Part shown: positions 35,789 through 46,048 of the stretch, piece by piece
Position numbering within the stretch: the stretch's first letter is position 1
Layout: each line of letters starts with the position of its first letter
DNA from: Saksenaea vasiformis B4078
Taxonomy: Eukaryota > Mucoromycota > Mucoromycetes > Mucorales > Saksenaeaceae
DNA: 60,320 nucleotides
Assembly (NCBI GenBank): GCA_000697055.1
Contig: JNDT01001938.1
Span: 1-60,320 of the forward strand
Direction: 5' to 3'
The notes under the pieces: model-generated
The model's database searches: none
Told to the model about the DNA's origin: nothing
What the model saw: the letters and a program-made list of their open reading frames with translations, nothing else
Program-made: the position numbers and the translations under genes

Positions 35789-36750
35789 GAATGAAAACGT
35801 TCAACAACCAAGCTAGGAACGTAACGTGCCCAGTGTGCGGCAGACGGTTGTTCAAATCTTCAGCTGACCACCACAGGTCTTACAGAAGCAAGTACTTCCG
35901 AAGCAGGACATGCTACAATACATACTTTCTTGTGATTTTAGCATGCATATCAAAAGAAACTTCTGTAGTTTAGCCACTGACTTTTATAGTGACAAAACGC
36001 CGTATGTTTGTGCTCTAATCTGCGTTTCCCTTTACGTATCATTTTCTAATAGATTAAGTTATGAACCTCATCGGGAGCAGATGCTCGAAAGGTTTTAAGG
36101 TACTACCGATGTAGCTATTCCAGCAAGGGCTACAATCTATCCTAGATTGTGCACGTACTCTATGTGAAAGCAAGTACCAGTAAAGGTATGAATAGCTGAG
36201 AATAATCGCATGCCGAAGGCATTTGCTTTATTCCGTTTGCTGTTAGTACTTTTCCTTTGATGTATACTAGTAACCGCACTATTTCATACCTTACTGGTAA
36301 TTGTGTAGCAGCTCCCTGTGTTGTTTTTGAATGTAGAATGTGCAAAGTTCTGAGGAATAAACATCCCCGCTAATGGCGACAAACCCCACAGAAATGATGT
36401 GGTATCGAACGCATCAGCTATTTGTGTTTATGTGTTTTTCAGAATCGGCTACAGAAAGCTTAAGAGAAAAGTGAGTATTTTACTCTTCTACGTGGCACGA
36501 GATCATATAGTTTTCTTTCCAAGTAACGCAAGCTCCCTCTTCATGCGGTAGTCATTACACAAGGGCTATGCAGACAACAACGCATCTAGAGGAACGTACC
36601 TTTTAGGTCGAGGAACAATTAACTACAGTTATTTCTTTTAGATCACGCTTCCACCGCCACAGAATCTATCCTGCTAATATACAACAATACTTTGCAAAAT
36701 CCTCTGCAAGGTGTTGGGCCGACCAGTGTCCTTTTGGTAAGCACACATTG
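35789..36750 (+). other. Exon-like islands of unknown identity
   Basis: Two stretches look coding but do not join into a gene. About 35815-35895 encodes VTCPVCGRRLFKSSADHHRS, a Cys-x2-Cys motif followed by His residues. About 36651-36738, bounded by TTTTAG and GTAAGC, encodes RFHRHRIYPANIQQYFAKSS then ARCWADQCPFG. Stops and missing starts argue for remnants, perhaps of a mobile-element protein. I do not recognise the family. Confidence 0.3.
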
Positions 36751-37272
36751 TTCCATAGACGCAAATGATCAGTAGCGTTCCCTACTCTTCAAATACCCAA
36801 GCAGAAAATTTCCAGAGTCTATGGCGAAGGCCACCGACCTTAGGCGATCAGGAATACAAAAACTGGTCGGGACTATCTCAAGCTCATTCATAGATTGATA
36901 CGGCATTTAAAAAGCCATCATACTGGTCCCTTCGTTAGACATGTGGTTGTTTGATTCCTCTCGACTATCCGGAGGGCTCAACAATATTTTTTGCGAAACC
37001 CCCGAAGAGCGGTACTAACCGGCAATGCGTCCAATGAGCTTCTGATTTCACGATTGACGTAAATGGGCGCGCCTGGGGTGCATGTAGCGAAACCTATAGA
37101 TCGTATACCATTGAGCTATAAATGTTAGGAAAATTACTTCTGTGATACCCCACAAATTGAGTTTGTGACATGCACGAGAAATTTTTGTGAACAGACGGTT
37201 TTAATCTGGAAAATTCTTTCTTCGTTCTTCTTTTTTGGCAAAATGATAGGATGTATGCTGTCTATTGAATTA
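36751..37272. other. Intergenic, no gene seen
   Basis: No coding or repeat signal recognised. TCGAGGAACAATTAACTAC-like sequence upstream and a palindromic GGCGCGCC site near 37065-37073 are unremarkable. Confidence 0.3.
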
Positions 37273-38075
37273 CTTTTTACACTACTTTAAGTAAATTTGT
37301 ATCCATTAAGAATCAATTTTTTGTCAGAGTATCGATGAATTTACATGAACTTGGACCCTCCAATGGACACAGAATTTATTCAAGCAGCATAAAACAATAA
37401 TTCACGCTTAGTAAAAAGAATACTACTTGGATGTCATCTTACTTAACCCCCGAGGGGTATTGCCATGCATTTGTGACATCCTGCCACCGCACCTGACTCG
37501 GTGGGGCGGTTGTGATTGTACGATGGCTTCCATGGCGCGACCACGCTTGGATTTGACGACTGCAGGTGACTTGAAGCGATGCAACATCTAGCGATCTATT
37601 CCGGAAGATTAGTGATACTGAGTGTGTGTGTGACAACATTTACTTACTTGAGTGAAGGGCGAAAAGCACCAACGCAGCCAAGACAGTTCGGAACAGAGGT
37701 CATGCAGCCTAAATGGCAGATAAAAGTAACATGAATAATCTCGTATATGTAATGAAAAGTTGACATCGTTGCCAGGGACGTTAAAGATAAACAGAGCTAA
37801 AGGGAAGAAAAAGATACATGCATACCTTTAAATACGAATCATTTTGGGTGGAACCTGTCCTTATCTTGAAACGCTTTTATTGCTGCCGATAAGATACTGG
37901 GAACCACCACTTAAATACCTCAATGCAAAAGGGATATTCTTGCTTTAATGGAATATTTTCGTTATCTCAAGACACTCTTACTCCTTGCGATAGGATACCA
38001 AGAAACCATCATTGAGGTACCTTAATACAAAGGTCAGGTCACCCGGACACGAAGTATTCCTTGGATTCAACGGGC
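37273..38075 (-). repeat. Composite repeat, copy 2 (inverse orientation)
   Basis: Part B occupies 37273-37394 with ends CTTTTTACACTACTTTAAGT and CTTGAATAAATT-type inverse (plus strand AATTTATTCAAGCAGCATAA). Part C (37436-38075) is the inverse of 13425-13945. Within it, 37861-38040 contains two diverged tandem units of about 85 bases, each with a TTTTGCATTGAGG/TTTGTATTAAGG start, a TCCCAGTATCTTATCGG/TCTTGGTATCCTATCGC core and a TTTCAAGATAA/TCTTGAGATAA end. Confidence 0.65.
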
Positions 38076-38629
38076 AAATATTTGTATATCTAGTAAATTA
38101 AGCTGATTAGTTTCTATCTCACGAGGTAGAATGTACCCATACTTCCATCTATTCTTGAACCGTCGCATGTGGCTTTATTCAAGCCATAATCGGAAGTAAA
38201 GTAAGATTGAACGCTGTTAAAGAATTGCTGTCTAACACGATCGCGTAAGTATTTAGAACGTGCGGACTCCAATATAAAAAGAGTCTTCCCTGCAATAGAG
38301 AGGCAATGCATTGCGTACGATACCGTTATTATGGCAAAGAGATAGTTATATCAACGAGGAGCAACGCGAATTTTTTTTTTCACGGAAGTGGTGTGGATAC
38401 GCAGCACAAACTTTATCCTTCTAAAGAAACAAGTAACCGACAGATAAAATAAAAAATAATAGGACGAGGCGCTCCATAGTTGTAAACGAAAAACGGTCAG
38501 AAGCAGTTACCATTTTCGTAGCTATTCCGTAGATTGCTTTACTTGGTAGCTTAAAAACCTTGTCGACGATGCAACAAGAATAAGCGCTATCGCCACTTCT
38601 TCCACTTTTTACCCTCCTTTTCTATATCT
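38076..38629. other. Intergenic region upstream of the two-finger gene
   Basis: AT-rich, no coding signal recognised. T run at 38370-38378. TTTTCTATATCTATG immediately precedes the downstream start. Confidence 0.4.
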
Positions 38630-38980
38630 ATGAAGACTACTCCCCACAGAAATCACTCCTCCGGCCAACGATTCATTCATTTTATCTACCCTGACACGAC
38701 CACTTTGGATGCCAGTCAAGATAGTACTACCGCAACAAAGAAATATACTCAGGTACATGTCTGTTCCTTTTGTAAACGTTCCTTCACTCGACGTCACGAC
38801 CTTCAACGACATCTTCGCGTTCACACCGGATATAAGCCTTATGTCTGTCCTTGTTGTCTAATGGAATTTGCAAGGTCCGATGCAAGGGGGCGTCACTTCC
38901 GCACCACCAGCGCATGCTCTAACGGTCCCGAGATCTTATCACTAATTAGACAAAAACTTCGACACAACACTGCTATATGA
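38630..38980 (+). CDS. Small C2H2-type zinc-finger protein
   Basis: Single-exon frame of 116 residues. After a Ser/Thr-rich leader, residues about 44-66 form a canonical finger (CSFCKRSFTRRHDLQRHLRV with H), joined by a TGYKPY linker to a second finger (CPCCLMEFARSDARGRHFRT) whose last ligand looks like Cys (TTSAC), making it C2HC-like. The TRRHDLQRH and RSDARGRH helices would contact DNA. This looks like a short transcription factor reduced to its DNA-binding domain; many fungi have such proteins with the fingers at the C-terminus. No named orthologue is claimed. It is isolated: neighbours are repeats. Confidence 0.75.
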   Translation: MKTTPHRNHSSGQRFIHFIYPDTTTLDASQDSTTATKKYTQVHVCSFCKRSFTRRHDLQRHLRVHTGYKPYVCPCCLMEFARSDARGRHFRTTSACSNGPEILSLIRQKLRHNTAI

Positions 38981-40891
38981 CTCTTCCTTGCTTAATTTTT
39001 ATCCTCGTTCCTTTCTTTCCCTATACTCAAAATAAATTTGTAGACAGTCTATTTGTTTACCTCGTACGCTCCCCGCCAAAGATGTAAATACACCGGCACA
39101 ACTCCGCTCATCTACACATCGCTTCATTCAGGTCCAAACATAAACTCGCATACATTGAATACATCACCAAACATTGTATGATTTTTTGCGATGAATTTTG
39201 GATACCTGGCGTTGTCATCGTCATCGTCATCGTCATCGTCATCATATATCTGCGAGCTACTAGCGTTACATGCAAAATATCTCTTTTTGGCGCGATGCTT
39301 CTCAAGCCAGTCTCACAAGCGCCTCATTAGGTTCAAATTGGGACTCTTTAGGTAAGTCCACGTTTGACACTTTGTTCCTTTTTCCCTATCGCGTTGGACA
39401 TCCATTGATGTGGGCATGTTGCTCATTTTTCTGCAACAAAAATCCATCACTTGGTGGATATTTTTCTATGGTTTCAACGCTGCGTAGAGTGCTTTAAATA
39501 AGGTGATGAAGCAAATCTTTGATCCATTTTCCATTAGCACTTCCATCAAACCGGTGTTGAATTATCGACATTTTATCGTTTTATTGTGATTCTTACCGTG
39601 TACTTCACTGTCCTTAGGCGAAACACGCTGTCGCCATCATTATCATGTCAAATAGGGTTACGCTTGCTTAGCCCAAAGGACACCACGACTCTGCTGATCA
39701 TTGAGTGTGTTTGCGAGCCCGTTTTGGTCTCTGATATCGATCGTCTTCAATCGACGAAGGTTCTCTAACGGAAAATATGAGAAAAGGCTCCAAGAATGTA
39801 CTGTGCTATAACGGTACTGATCGAGATACTGATACAGTGCTTAACCATCATACAAGGTGAAAAGAGACTACAGCGGAAGCTGAACTCGATCGCGCGATTT
39901 TCCCGAGTCATCTTTGTGTATCTTCCGGAACAGCGTTCCGACATAAAATCTCATGGTTTTTTTTTTCTTTTCTTTCAATGCATTCCAGTAGTGAGACATC
40001 TGGACAGTTATGTCTTTGCTAGCTAACCACAGCATATGTACATCACAAAAGAAAGAAGAAAAAAGGAAGACATTAGCTGTAGCGGGAAATCATGGTGATA
40101 TTAGCCGTGCGGAACTAATTGTCTCCTTCGTAAGGCACCGTAGACGCTCGATGAAAAGCTTGTACTTTTATCATATGTCTGTGGTTGCTGCCTTCATTAG
40201 CATGCCTGTCCTAGCCTGATCGCTGAGAAATAAATATAAAAGTAGCCTTGATAGTGCGGGGCAAGAGGCAAAGGCGAAAAGCAGGTCGATCCGTAGGAGA
40301 GAAGATAAGGACGAGGAGCATCAATATGCGTAAATGCCCATTCGCTTAATAATACCGCGCAACTTACCTGATACCTGGATCCACGTTGCGTGCAGTTTAT
40401 GTATTACTTGTGTTACACAACTGCATTGATTCCTTCAATAGATAGAATGGCTGTGTATTCCGTACATTTTACATGATGCTGACCTATCGTTTCTTTCTTT
40501 TTCTCTCTTGGACCTGCTAGTCAACGACTACTTGCGAGTGACTAGCCACATAAAGGGTCAAACTTGGACGCTCGTCCAGCCGGTTGGTTCGGCAATACTG
40601 TAACGTTATTTTGACATCTAAGCTACTGCAGGTGTTTGTCCAGCTAGTACGAGAGCGCTTATCTCAATAAACTCGATACAGCATCAACAAAACGCAATGG
40701 GGTTTAATGAAGTTAAGTATATAACTTACTAGTATCTGGACAAGAAATCTAGCGTTAGTGACCTATTCTGGATTTTGCCTCCATTGCTTGCCTTACAGCT
40801 CTTTGCAGCGGTCAAAAAGCTCCTCAACCGCCACGTAGGATTAAAAGGTAATCCAAAGGAATTACACATGAGAGTACATACCCGAAGATGT
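38981..40891. other. Long intergenic region, no supported gene
   Basis: Short frames only. Includes a GTCATC hexamer run at 39213-39245. T run at 39957-39966. No inverted-repeat element recognised. Confidence 0.4.
39213..39245. repeat. Hexanucleotide microsatellite (GTCATC)n
   Basis: About five perfect GTCATC units in tandem within non-coding DNA. Confidence 0.8.
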
Positions 40892-40945
40892 AAGCATGGG
40901 GCGGGCTTTCTCCGAGGACACCCCCCCCCGCGGCTTTTTATGCTT
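40892..40945 (-). other. Long hairpin at the 3' end of the Fanzor relic
   Basis: On the plus strand AAGCAT (40892-40897) followed by GGGGCGGG is mirrored by a C run (about 40920-40929) and ATGCTT (40940-40945). Folding would pair AAGCAT with ATGCTT and the G tract with the C tract. The structure overlaps the stop codon (40938-40940) of the minus-strand nuclease frame. In TnpB/Fanzor systems the guide RNA is encoded at or beyond the 3' end of the nuclease gene, so this is a candidate guide-scaffold relic or element end; that is inference. Confidence 0.4.
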
Positions 40946-43410
40946 GCTTTTCGAATTCAAATGGCCTAGCACCGTCGTTGTCGCGTGTGTGCCAGAAGAT
41001 ATGGAGGATGTTCCTTGCGGCGTTCACGTCTCTATTCCAGACTGTGCGACATGTTTGGCAATGTTTCACAGCGTGGAGTGCTGGTCCTGGCCGGTCAAGA
41101 AAATTTGTTTCCGCATGTACAGAGGACATACTTTGCTGAATCTGTTGTGTATGCTGACCACGCCTGCAAAGGTTGGAGCACTCTTGGCTGGTCTTGAATT
41201 CATTGATGAAGACCATCTTGACATATTGCGAGAGTTTGCGGCGAAAAGTCTTGACAGGGACTGATCGATGTTCAACCTGCGTATGACTGAATCTCGCACT
41301 TCCATACGCCGCAACGACGTCTTCTCTCCTGTTCGTATCGCTTCTCACGCGTATACACAGTCTATGAAGTGCCCGCTGTGATCAACGGTAGGTGTTCCAG
41401 CTCAACGTCCGTTCTCAGGTATAAAATTGGAAAAGACGCTCGAGGCGCGGAAAGTGGAGGGTAAGCTCTCCACAAACACTTGATGGTTCACCGTCTTTGA
41501 TGCGGTAATCCCTGGTTGGATCTCCTGTGTGTCGGGATTGTGGATATGATGCGTGCGGCGGCGCGAGAAGGATTTGTTGTGGAAGGCGAGTTCGTGCCGC
41601 TCCTTCGCAGATATATGCAGGTTTTGTCTGGGGACGAGTTCTCGACCAACGCAAGCATTGCTTGTAACTGCCACATCCGTCACTCCTGGGTCTGCCCCAA
41701 TCACCCGCGTGTGAAGGCCAATAGGTACGTTGGTTGGGTTCAACGGCTCTCGTTTTGGCCGTTTGGTTGTTATATACAGTACGCTTGTGCCAATTCCGTC
41801 CGTGCTGATATGGCACTTGAACCACTTTTGATGTCTAGCTTGATCTTCGTCTTCAGAGCCAGGCTCCTGGATGCCACGGTGTCTGGAGAAATCAAACGCT
41901 TCTGTCCACCACCTGATCCTGTTAACGTGAAAGACATGTCTCGAGTCAATCTGTCGGTGCGCAGCCGGATTGTCTCTAGTAGCACATAGCAGTAACTCAC
42001 GAATATCCTCGGTGTCGATATCAATGTATCGCTGTGTGAAAAAATGCTGTGGTACCGCATGACACAGACGATTGGGACCTCGACGTCGTAGGAATTTTTT
42101 AGATCGGAAGGCACCATTGCGGGTCTTTTCTCTTGTTCGACGGACCTTAGATGTCAGGTAGGCGACAGAGTCGACGGTTAACGATAGAAAGGCTCCTGTT
42201 AAAACCCAAACTTGTATGATGGCCTCGATAATTTCAGCCTCCAAACGTCTACGTTCGGTCATTGGAAAGGCCACGGACTGTATTCTCCATTTCTGAGTCA
42301 GCTTCTCGACAAGCCTTGATGCCCATCGGCGGCTGGAACATTTGGCAGGTTGTGCGATTGTAACAGCACGAAGAACATTTTTAAGATCATCCAGCATTGA
42401 TAAGAAAAAGGGGAATACTCGTGTATATTGCTTCTTTAATGTCTTCTTTGTCACGGGCAGCGGTCCAACATTGCCACATAAGTGGTCGTAAATCTCTTGC
42501 ATAGATCTGAATTCGTTGTGTGTAAAACTTGGCATTCCCCGGAACGTGACGATTTGACGCACAGAAGTAGGATGTGTCCAATGTCCTATTTCTTCCTCTG
42601 CTTCTTCCTCGTCCAAATAGTTCAAGTCGTATACGGCTTCTGATGATAGAACTTCGACAACTGCCTCGGCGATATGCCATAAATGGGCTTCTTTGACAGT
42701 GTCTCGCGTTATGACACGTCCCAAGGCGAACGAAGAACCAACGCTTAACCCGTTTGTTAAAATGGACGGATATGTGCAACAATGGATTGGTCACTCCACG
42801 TCTCGCAGCGTACTCGAACACCTGGTTTAAACCAGCTCTGTGGGTCCATGGTATCTCTGCAGGTCTCTGAGAACTGCATATATCAAACGTTTGCCGTAGT
42901 CTTGGATCATCAATTGGCCCAGCCTGATGGACCGTCGGCCGAAGTAATGTTACTGCGTTATAGCAGGCACGGAAAAAGTTCCGATTAAGCCGAGGAACAA
43001 CGCCCTTAAGTTGTCGAAGTCGTACTACATGGAGATGGACCAATTTCATTGCTTCAAAACCTACTTGTGTTGTACGCTCAACAGCATCTTAAAACGGCAG
43101 CATTTATTGGTTCAGAGCGACATATAGTTTCAAAACCGATCTTGATGACAAATCAGTCCTTCTTACTTGATCGTGGCCCTCATCATTGTCTCCTGGTTCA
43201 CCGCCTTCCGCAGGCATATTCGGCTTTTTTCGTTTTGGATGTTTTAAGCAACTCCTGTGTGTATGCCGCATAGTATGGGGAACAAGATTTCCGTTTTTAT
43301 CAACCGCACCACGGTCGCATGATCTTTCTGGTTTGCGTTTTCGGCCGCTCGACGGGCTAACCTCAGCAGAGCCAGAGATTCTTGTCGATGTCTCCTTAAA
43401 TTACCGTTGA
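40938..43410 (-). pseudogene. Fanzor (eukaryotic TnpB-like, RuvC) nuclease, decayed
   Basis: Homologue of TnpB-like RNA-guided nucleases carried by eukaryotic transposons. The RuvC-I motif is VIGADPGVTDVAV (Asp codon 41690-41692). The C-terminal part has VVAAYGSARFSHT, PVKTFRRKLSQYV, INEFKTSQECSN (Glu codon 41199-41201), a second Cys pair CQTC and WNRDVNAARNI (RuvC-III Asp codon 41028-41030). This Glu matches the shifted catalytic Glu reported for Fanzors. The upstream frame (43052-42390; KLVHLHVVRLRQLKGVVPRL) and a Cys/His-Lys-rich leader near 43130-43380 look like the N-terminus. Lesions: a one-base frame change near 42724, another near 41405-41420, and an in-frame TGA at 41382-41384 within the W-N-T-Y-R..Q-R-A-L-H helix; a further break lies near 43080-43100. 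Short introns could explain some, but no GT-AG pair was found. No terminal repeats of the parent transposon were identified. Confidence 0.75.
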
Positions 43411-43836
43411 GAATTAATACAGGAAGCTAGCAGCAACCGTCAGACTTACGCGTTATTCTATCGGAACCTCTTTGCCGCGCTGAAAACTGGTCGTAGCTTT
43501 ATTTGTCAGTTTTGTTCTATCCATCCTCCGTTATGAGCATGTATAATGATTTCTACGAGAGCACTTACCAACGACATTCAGTACCAATAACGGGAGTTAG
43601 GAGAAGAAGAAGAACCGACTCATAGATGGGGAGCCTGCGTTCAAGGATTTTCAATTCGCAAACAACGTCAAGTACAGGCAAATTTCAGGTTTCTTACTCC
43701 AAATAGCCTTGCGTACGGCGACAAACGCCTTTCAATCGCCATCTATAACCTACGTACCTGTTTGATAGTTGTTATAGCAGTATAAAAATATATGAGCTAA
43801 ATGATTTTCACTCTGTATATTTTTCTGAACAGAGCT
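43411..43836. other. Intergenic, no gene seen
   Basis: AT-rich DNA between the Fanzor relic and a MITE. No inverse match to the region left of the relic was seen by eye. Confidence 0.3.
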
Positions 43837-44044
43837 CTTAGGGACCATAGGTGTTGCACAGAGCAGATCACCTTAGAACCTTACCCTAAACCTTACCCTA
43901 GAACTTTAGTTTTACTAAGACACTTCAATTAACACCAGGATAGAACGATTGTTATAATACATAAGACGGGAATACTGCCATAGCTCGCAAGGAAAATTGC
44001 TGTTTACAATAGTTCCTGATTGTGTAACACCTATGGTCCCTAAG
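43837..44044. mobile_element. MITE family A, copy 2
   Basis: 208 bases with near-perfect 24-base terminal inverted repeats: CTTAGGGACCATAGGTGTTG at the left and CAACACCTATGGTCCCTAAG-type at the right (AACACCTATGGTCCCTAAG). The interior is closely related to that of copy 1 at 7744-8008 (CAGATCACCTTAGAACC, CCTAAACCTTACCCTAGAAC, AGGAAAATTGCTGTTTACA). No coding capacity. The target duplication is not clear. Confidence 0.8.
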
Positions 44045-44671
44045 AAAATCGCTTTATCAAGGCTATGATGGAACAAAGGATAGCAATGCTCTTTGAAATA
44101 CCATGTTTCGACACACATAAGGTACGATATGGATATATATGAATGGATAAAATAGATTAGCATATAGTACACCACACTTGACTTTATCCAACAAATTTAG
44201 AAATCTGCTAAAGTTCAATTTTCCGCTGTCGTTTCTCGAATGAAAATTTCCCTGAGGAGGGAACTAATATACCTGAAGTGATACCAATGTTGAACGTGAT
44301 GAAGACAGCTTAATTTTTTACGCTATTGTTTTCTCCATATCTACCGTAGAAGGAAACACTGTGAGTAAGTTTTCCTGGTTGGTCACCTCGAGCCCACTGA
44401 AAACGAATCGTGTTTGACTAAGAATTATCATATATACAAGTGAATCGCAGGAAATAACTTAGACGTATCTGCTTGTATGAGATCAGTTACCTGACCTGTG
44501 GTGGCTTATTGTGGTAAAGCGTTGAATCGAATACTTTAGACGAGGATCCTTGGCGGAGCATCAGAAAAGAGCCAAGCGAGTGTTTGGTAAATTAGAGATT
44601 TAGGCAGGGATTTCATCTATTTCTGAATTCTCTGAATTAAGTAGGACAGCAATGAAAATAATGTTTCCTTT
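44045..44671. other. Intergenic 3' of the acyltransferase gene
   Basis: No coding signal. The acyltransferase stop lies at 44672. Confidence 0.4.
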
Positions 44672-46048
44672 TTATAGCACTGCGTCTTTCAGCTTTTGTA
44701 GGAACATTGAAACAACCATATCAGCCTTCTTTTCATCTACCGCCCCACTTTGCCAGGCGATCGCCACATGCAAACTACCGTTCACTGTAATGGAATTGGC
44801 TGAGATGACGGTCGTGTAGGTATGCGCACTTTGACAAAACCATAGGGACCTGAGTTTCCAGGCGTTCTGATAGGCTTCAAATCGCCCAAGATCTGAAACC
44901 ACTATACCACCACTTCTCCCCATCGGATTTTCGCGTCGTACTTTATACCACATTTCCTTGTAAGATTCTGGGAATATAGGCAGAGACTTGAGGTAGCCGA
45001 AATGTTTGGCTGCGGTAATCTTGTTACACTGTAATTCCTTGTGGTAATTTTGCGCGAAGGTCCAAAAATTGGGAAACGGTCGTTGCCATGTTAGAGGGTA
45101 AATACCAACAAAGTTTCCTAGTTCACTTTTTGGTACAGGTGGCTGGCAAAGAGGCCGACAATTGACTGCTGTACATAGCTCGATTGCAAGCTGCTCAGTA
45201 TAAACTTCCGCCCATGCCAGTGCGATCGCAGCATAGACAACCGCATGGACAGACAGCTGTCGTTCTTTGGCTTTTTCTGTCAAGATTTTCCATAAATTGC
45301 TATCTGGCTGCGCCATTCGTACCACTGTGCAATGTCTATCGTCTGGTGAAACAGGAAAGTCGCCGTGCCAGCGTCTCGTGTTAAACATCGATCCAACCAA
45401 AGGTACGTTTTTCAAAATCCCTTTCCATAGCGAATGAACTAAGTCTAATGTATTGCTCACAGGCGAACCCCGCTCTTCGTAGGGAGATGGCAGAGGTTCT
45501 GCTGTTCTTTCAATCTTGTATGTAGGTTGTTCCTCTGCTGCTGTCGAATTAAGGTGCTTCAAAAATTCTTGCCAGAAAATCGACAGGCTCATGCCATCTC
45601 CAATAACGTGGTGCGACGCCAATATGATACAGCACCTGTCTTTCTTTTCGGGATGGAAGCTAACACGAAGACGCCAAGGAGGTAGCGTGGTATTTCTCAG
45701 ATCAAACTCTTGACGACATTCCCTCTCTATAAGCTCCGCCTGCATCTCCCAGTAAGGCTCCTCGACAAAATGTAGAACCTGACGTAGATCGAGCGATGTC
45801 AAATGTACAAAATGAACCGATGGTTTGTCTACGTCCGCAACGGCAGTGCATAGTTGTGGATGATCGCGTATAAGTGCCGTAAGTGCAGGGCAAATCTTGG
45901 AAAGATAAAACTGTTCAGCATTGTCTGAACGTGGTCCGTGTTCCAGTTCGGCAGTTAACGTAACATTGCCATAACTCTTTAAAAGTTGCTTGCAAATTTG
46001 ATACTTTTCAAGTATTCCAAGACTTCGCCCATGCGTATGGTTAGCCAT
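44672..46048 (-). CDS. Alcohol acetyltransferase-like (condensation fold) enzyme
   Basis: Intron-free, 458 residues from ATG 46048 (MANHTHGRSLGILEKYQICK). It belongs to the CoA-dependent acyltransferase superfamily: ILASHHVIGDGMSLSIFWQE contains the HHxxxDG catalytic motif (residues about 175-181), and the C-terminal half has NCRPLCQPP, LGNFVGIYPLTW and SGGIVVSDLGRF, as in fungal alcohol acetyltransferases (Atf/AATase) that make acetate esters. Length fits that family. The frame stays open upstream to about 46171 but without a convincing ATG. Substrate unknown; a role in a small secondary pathway is possible, but no partner genes adjoin. Confidence 0.82.
   Translation of the reverse strand: MANHTHGRSLGILEKYQICKQLLKSYGNVTLTAELEHGPRSDNAEQFYLSKICPALTALIRDHPQLCTAVADVDKPSVHFVHLTSLDLRQVLHFVEEPYWEMQAELIERECRQEFDLRNTTLPPWRLRVSFHPEKKDRCCIILASHHVIGDGMSLSIFWQEFLKHLNSTAAEEQPTYKIERTAEPLPSPYEERGSPVSNTLDLVHSLWKGILKNVPLVGSMFNTRRWHGDFPVSPDDRHCTVVRMAQPDSNLWKILTEKAKERQLSVHAVVYAAIALAWAEVYTEQLAIELCTAVNCRPLCQPPVPKSELGNFVGIYPLTWQRPFPNFWTFAQNYHKELQCNKITAAKHFGYLKSLPIFPESYKEMWYKVRRENPMGRSGGIVVSDLGRFEAYQNAWKLRSLWFCQSAHTYTTVISANSITVNGSLHVAIAWQSGAVDEKKADMVVSMFLQKLKDAVL

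Noticed and set aside
39213..39245. A CRISPR-like or satellite array
   Set aside because: It is only a short GTCATC microsatellite; no spaced repeats occur anywhere in the window.
41382..41384. TGA read as selenocysteine in the Fanzor frame
   Set aside because: Fungi of this type are not known to use selenocysteine, the codon aligns with a basic position, and other frame breaks show decay.
43837..44044. An internal telomere remnant
   Set aside because: The TTAGGG-like units are not in tandem array and the segment has clear terminal inverted repeats, so it is a transposable element.
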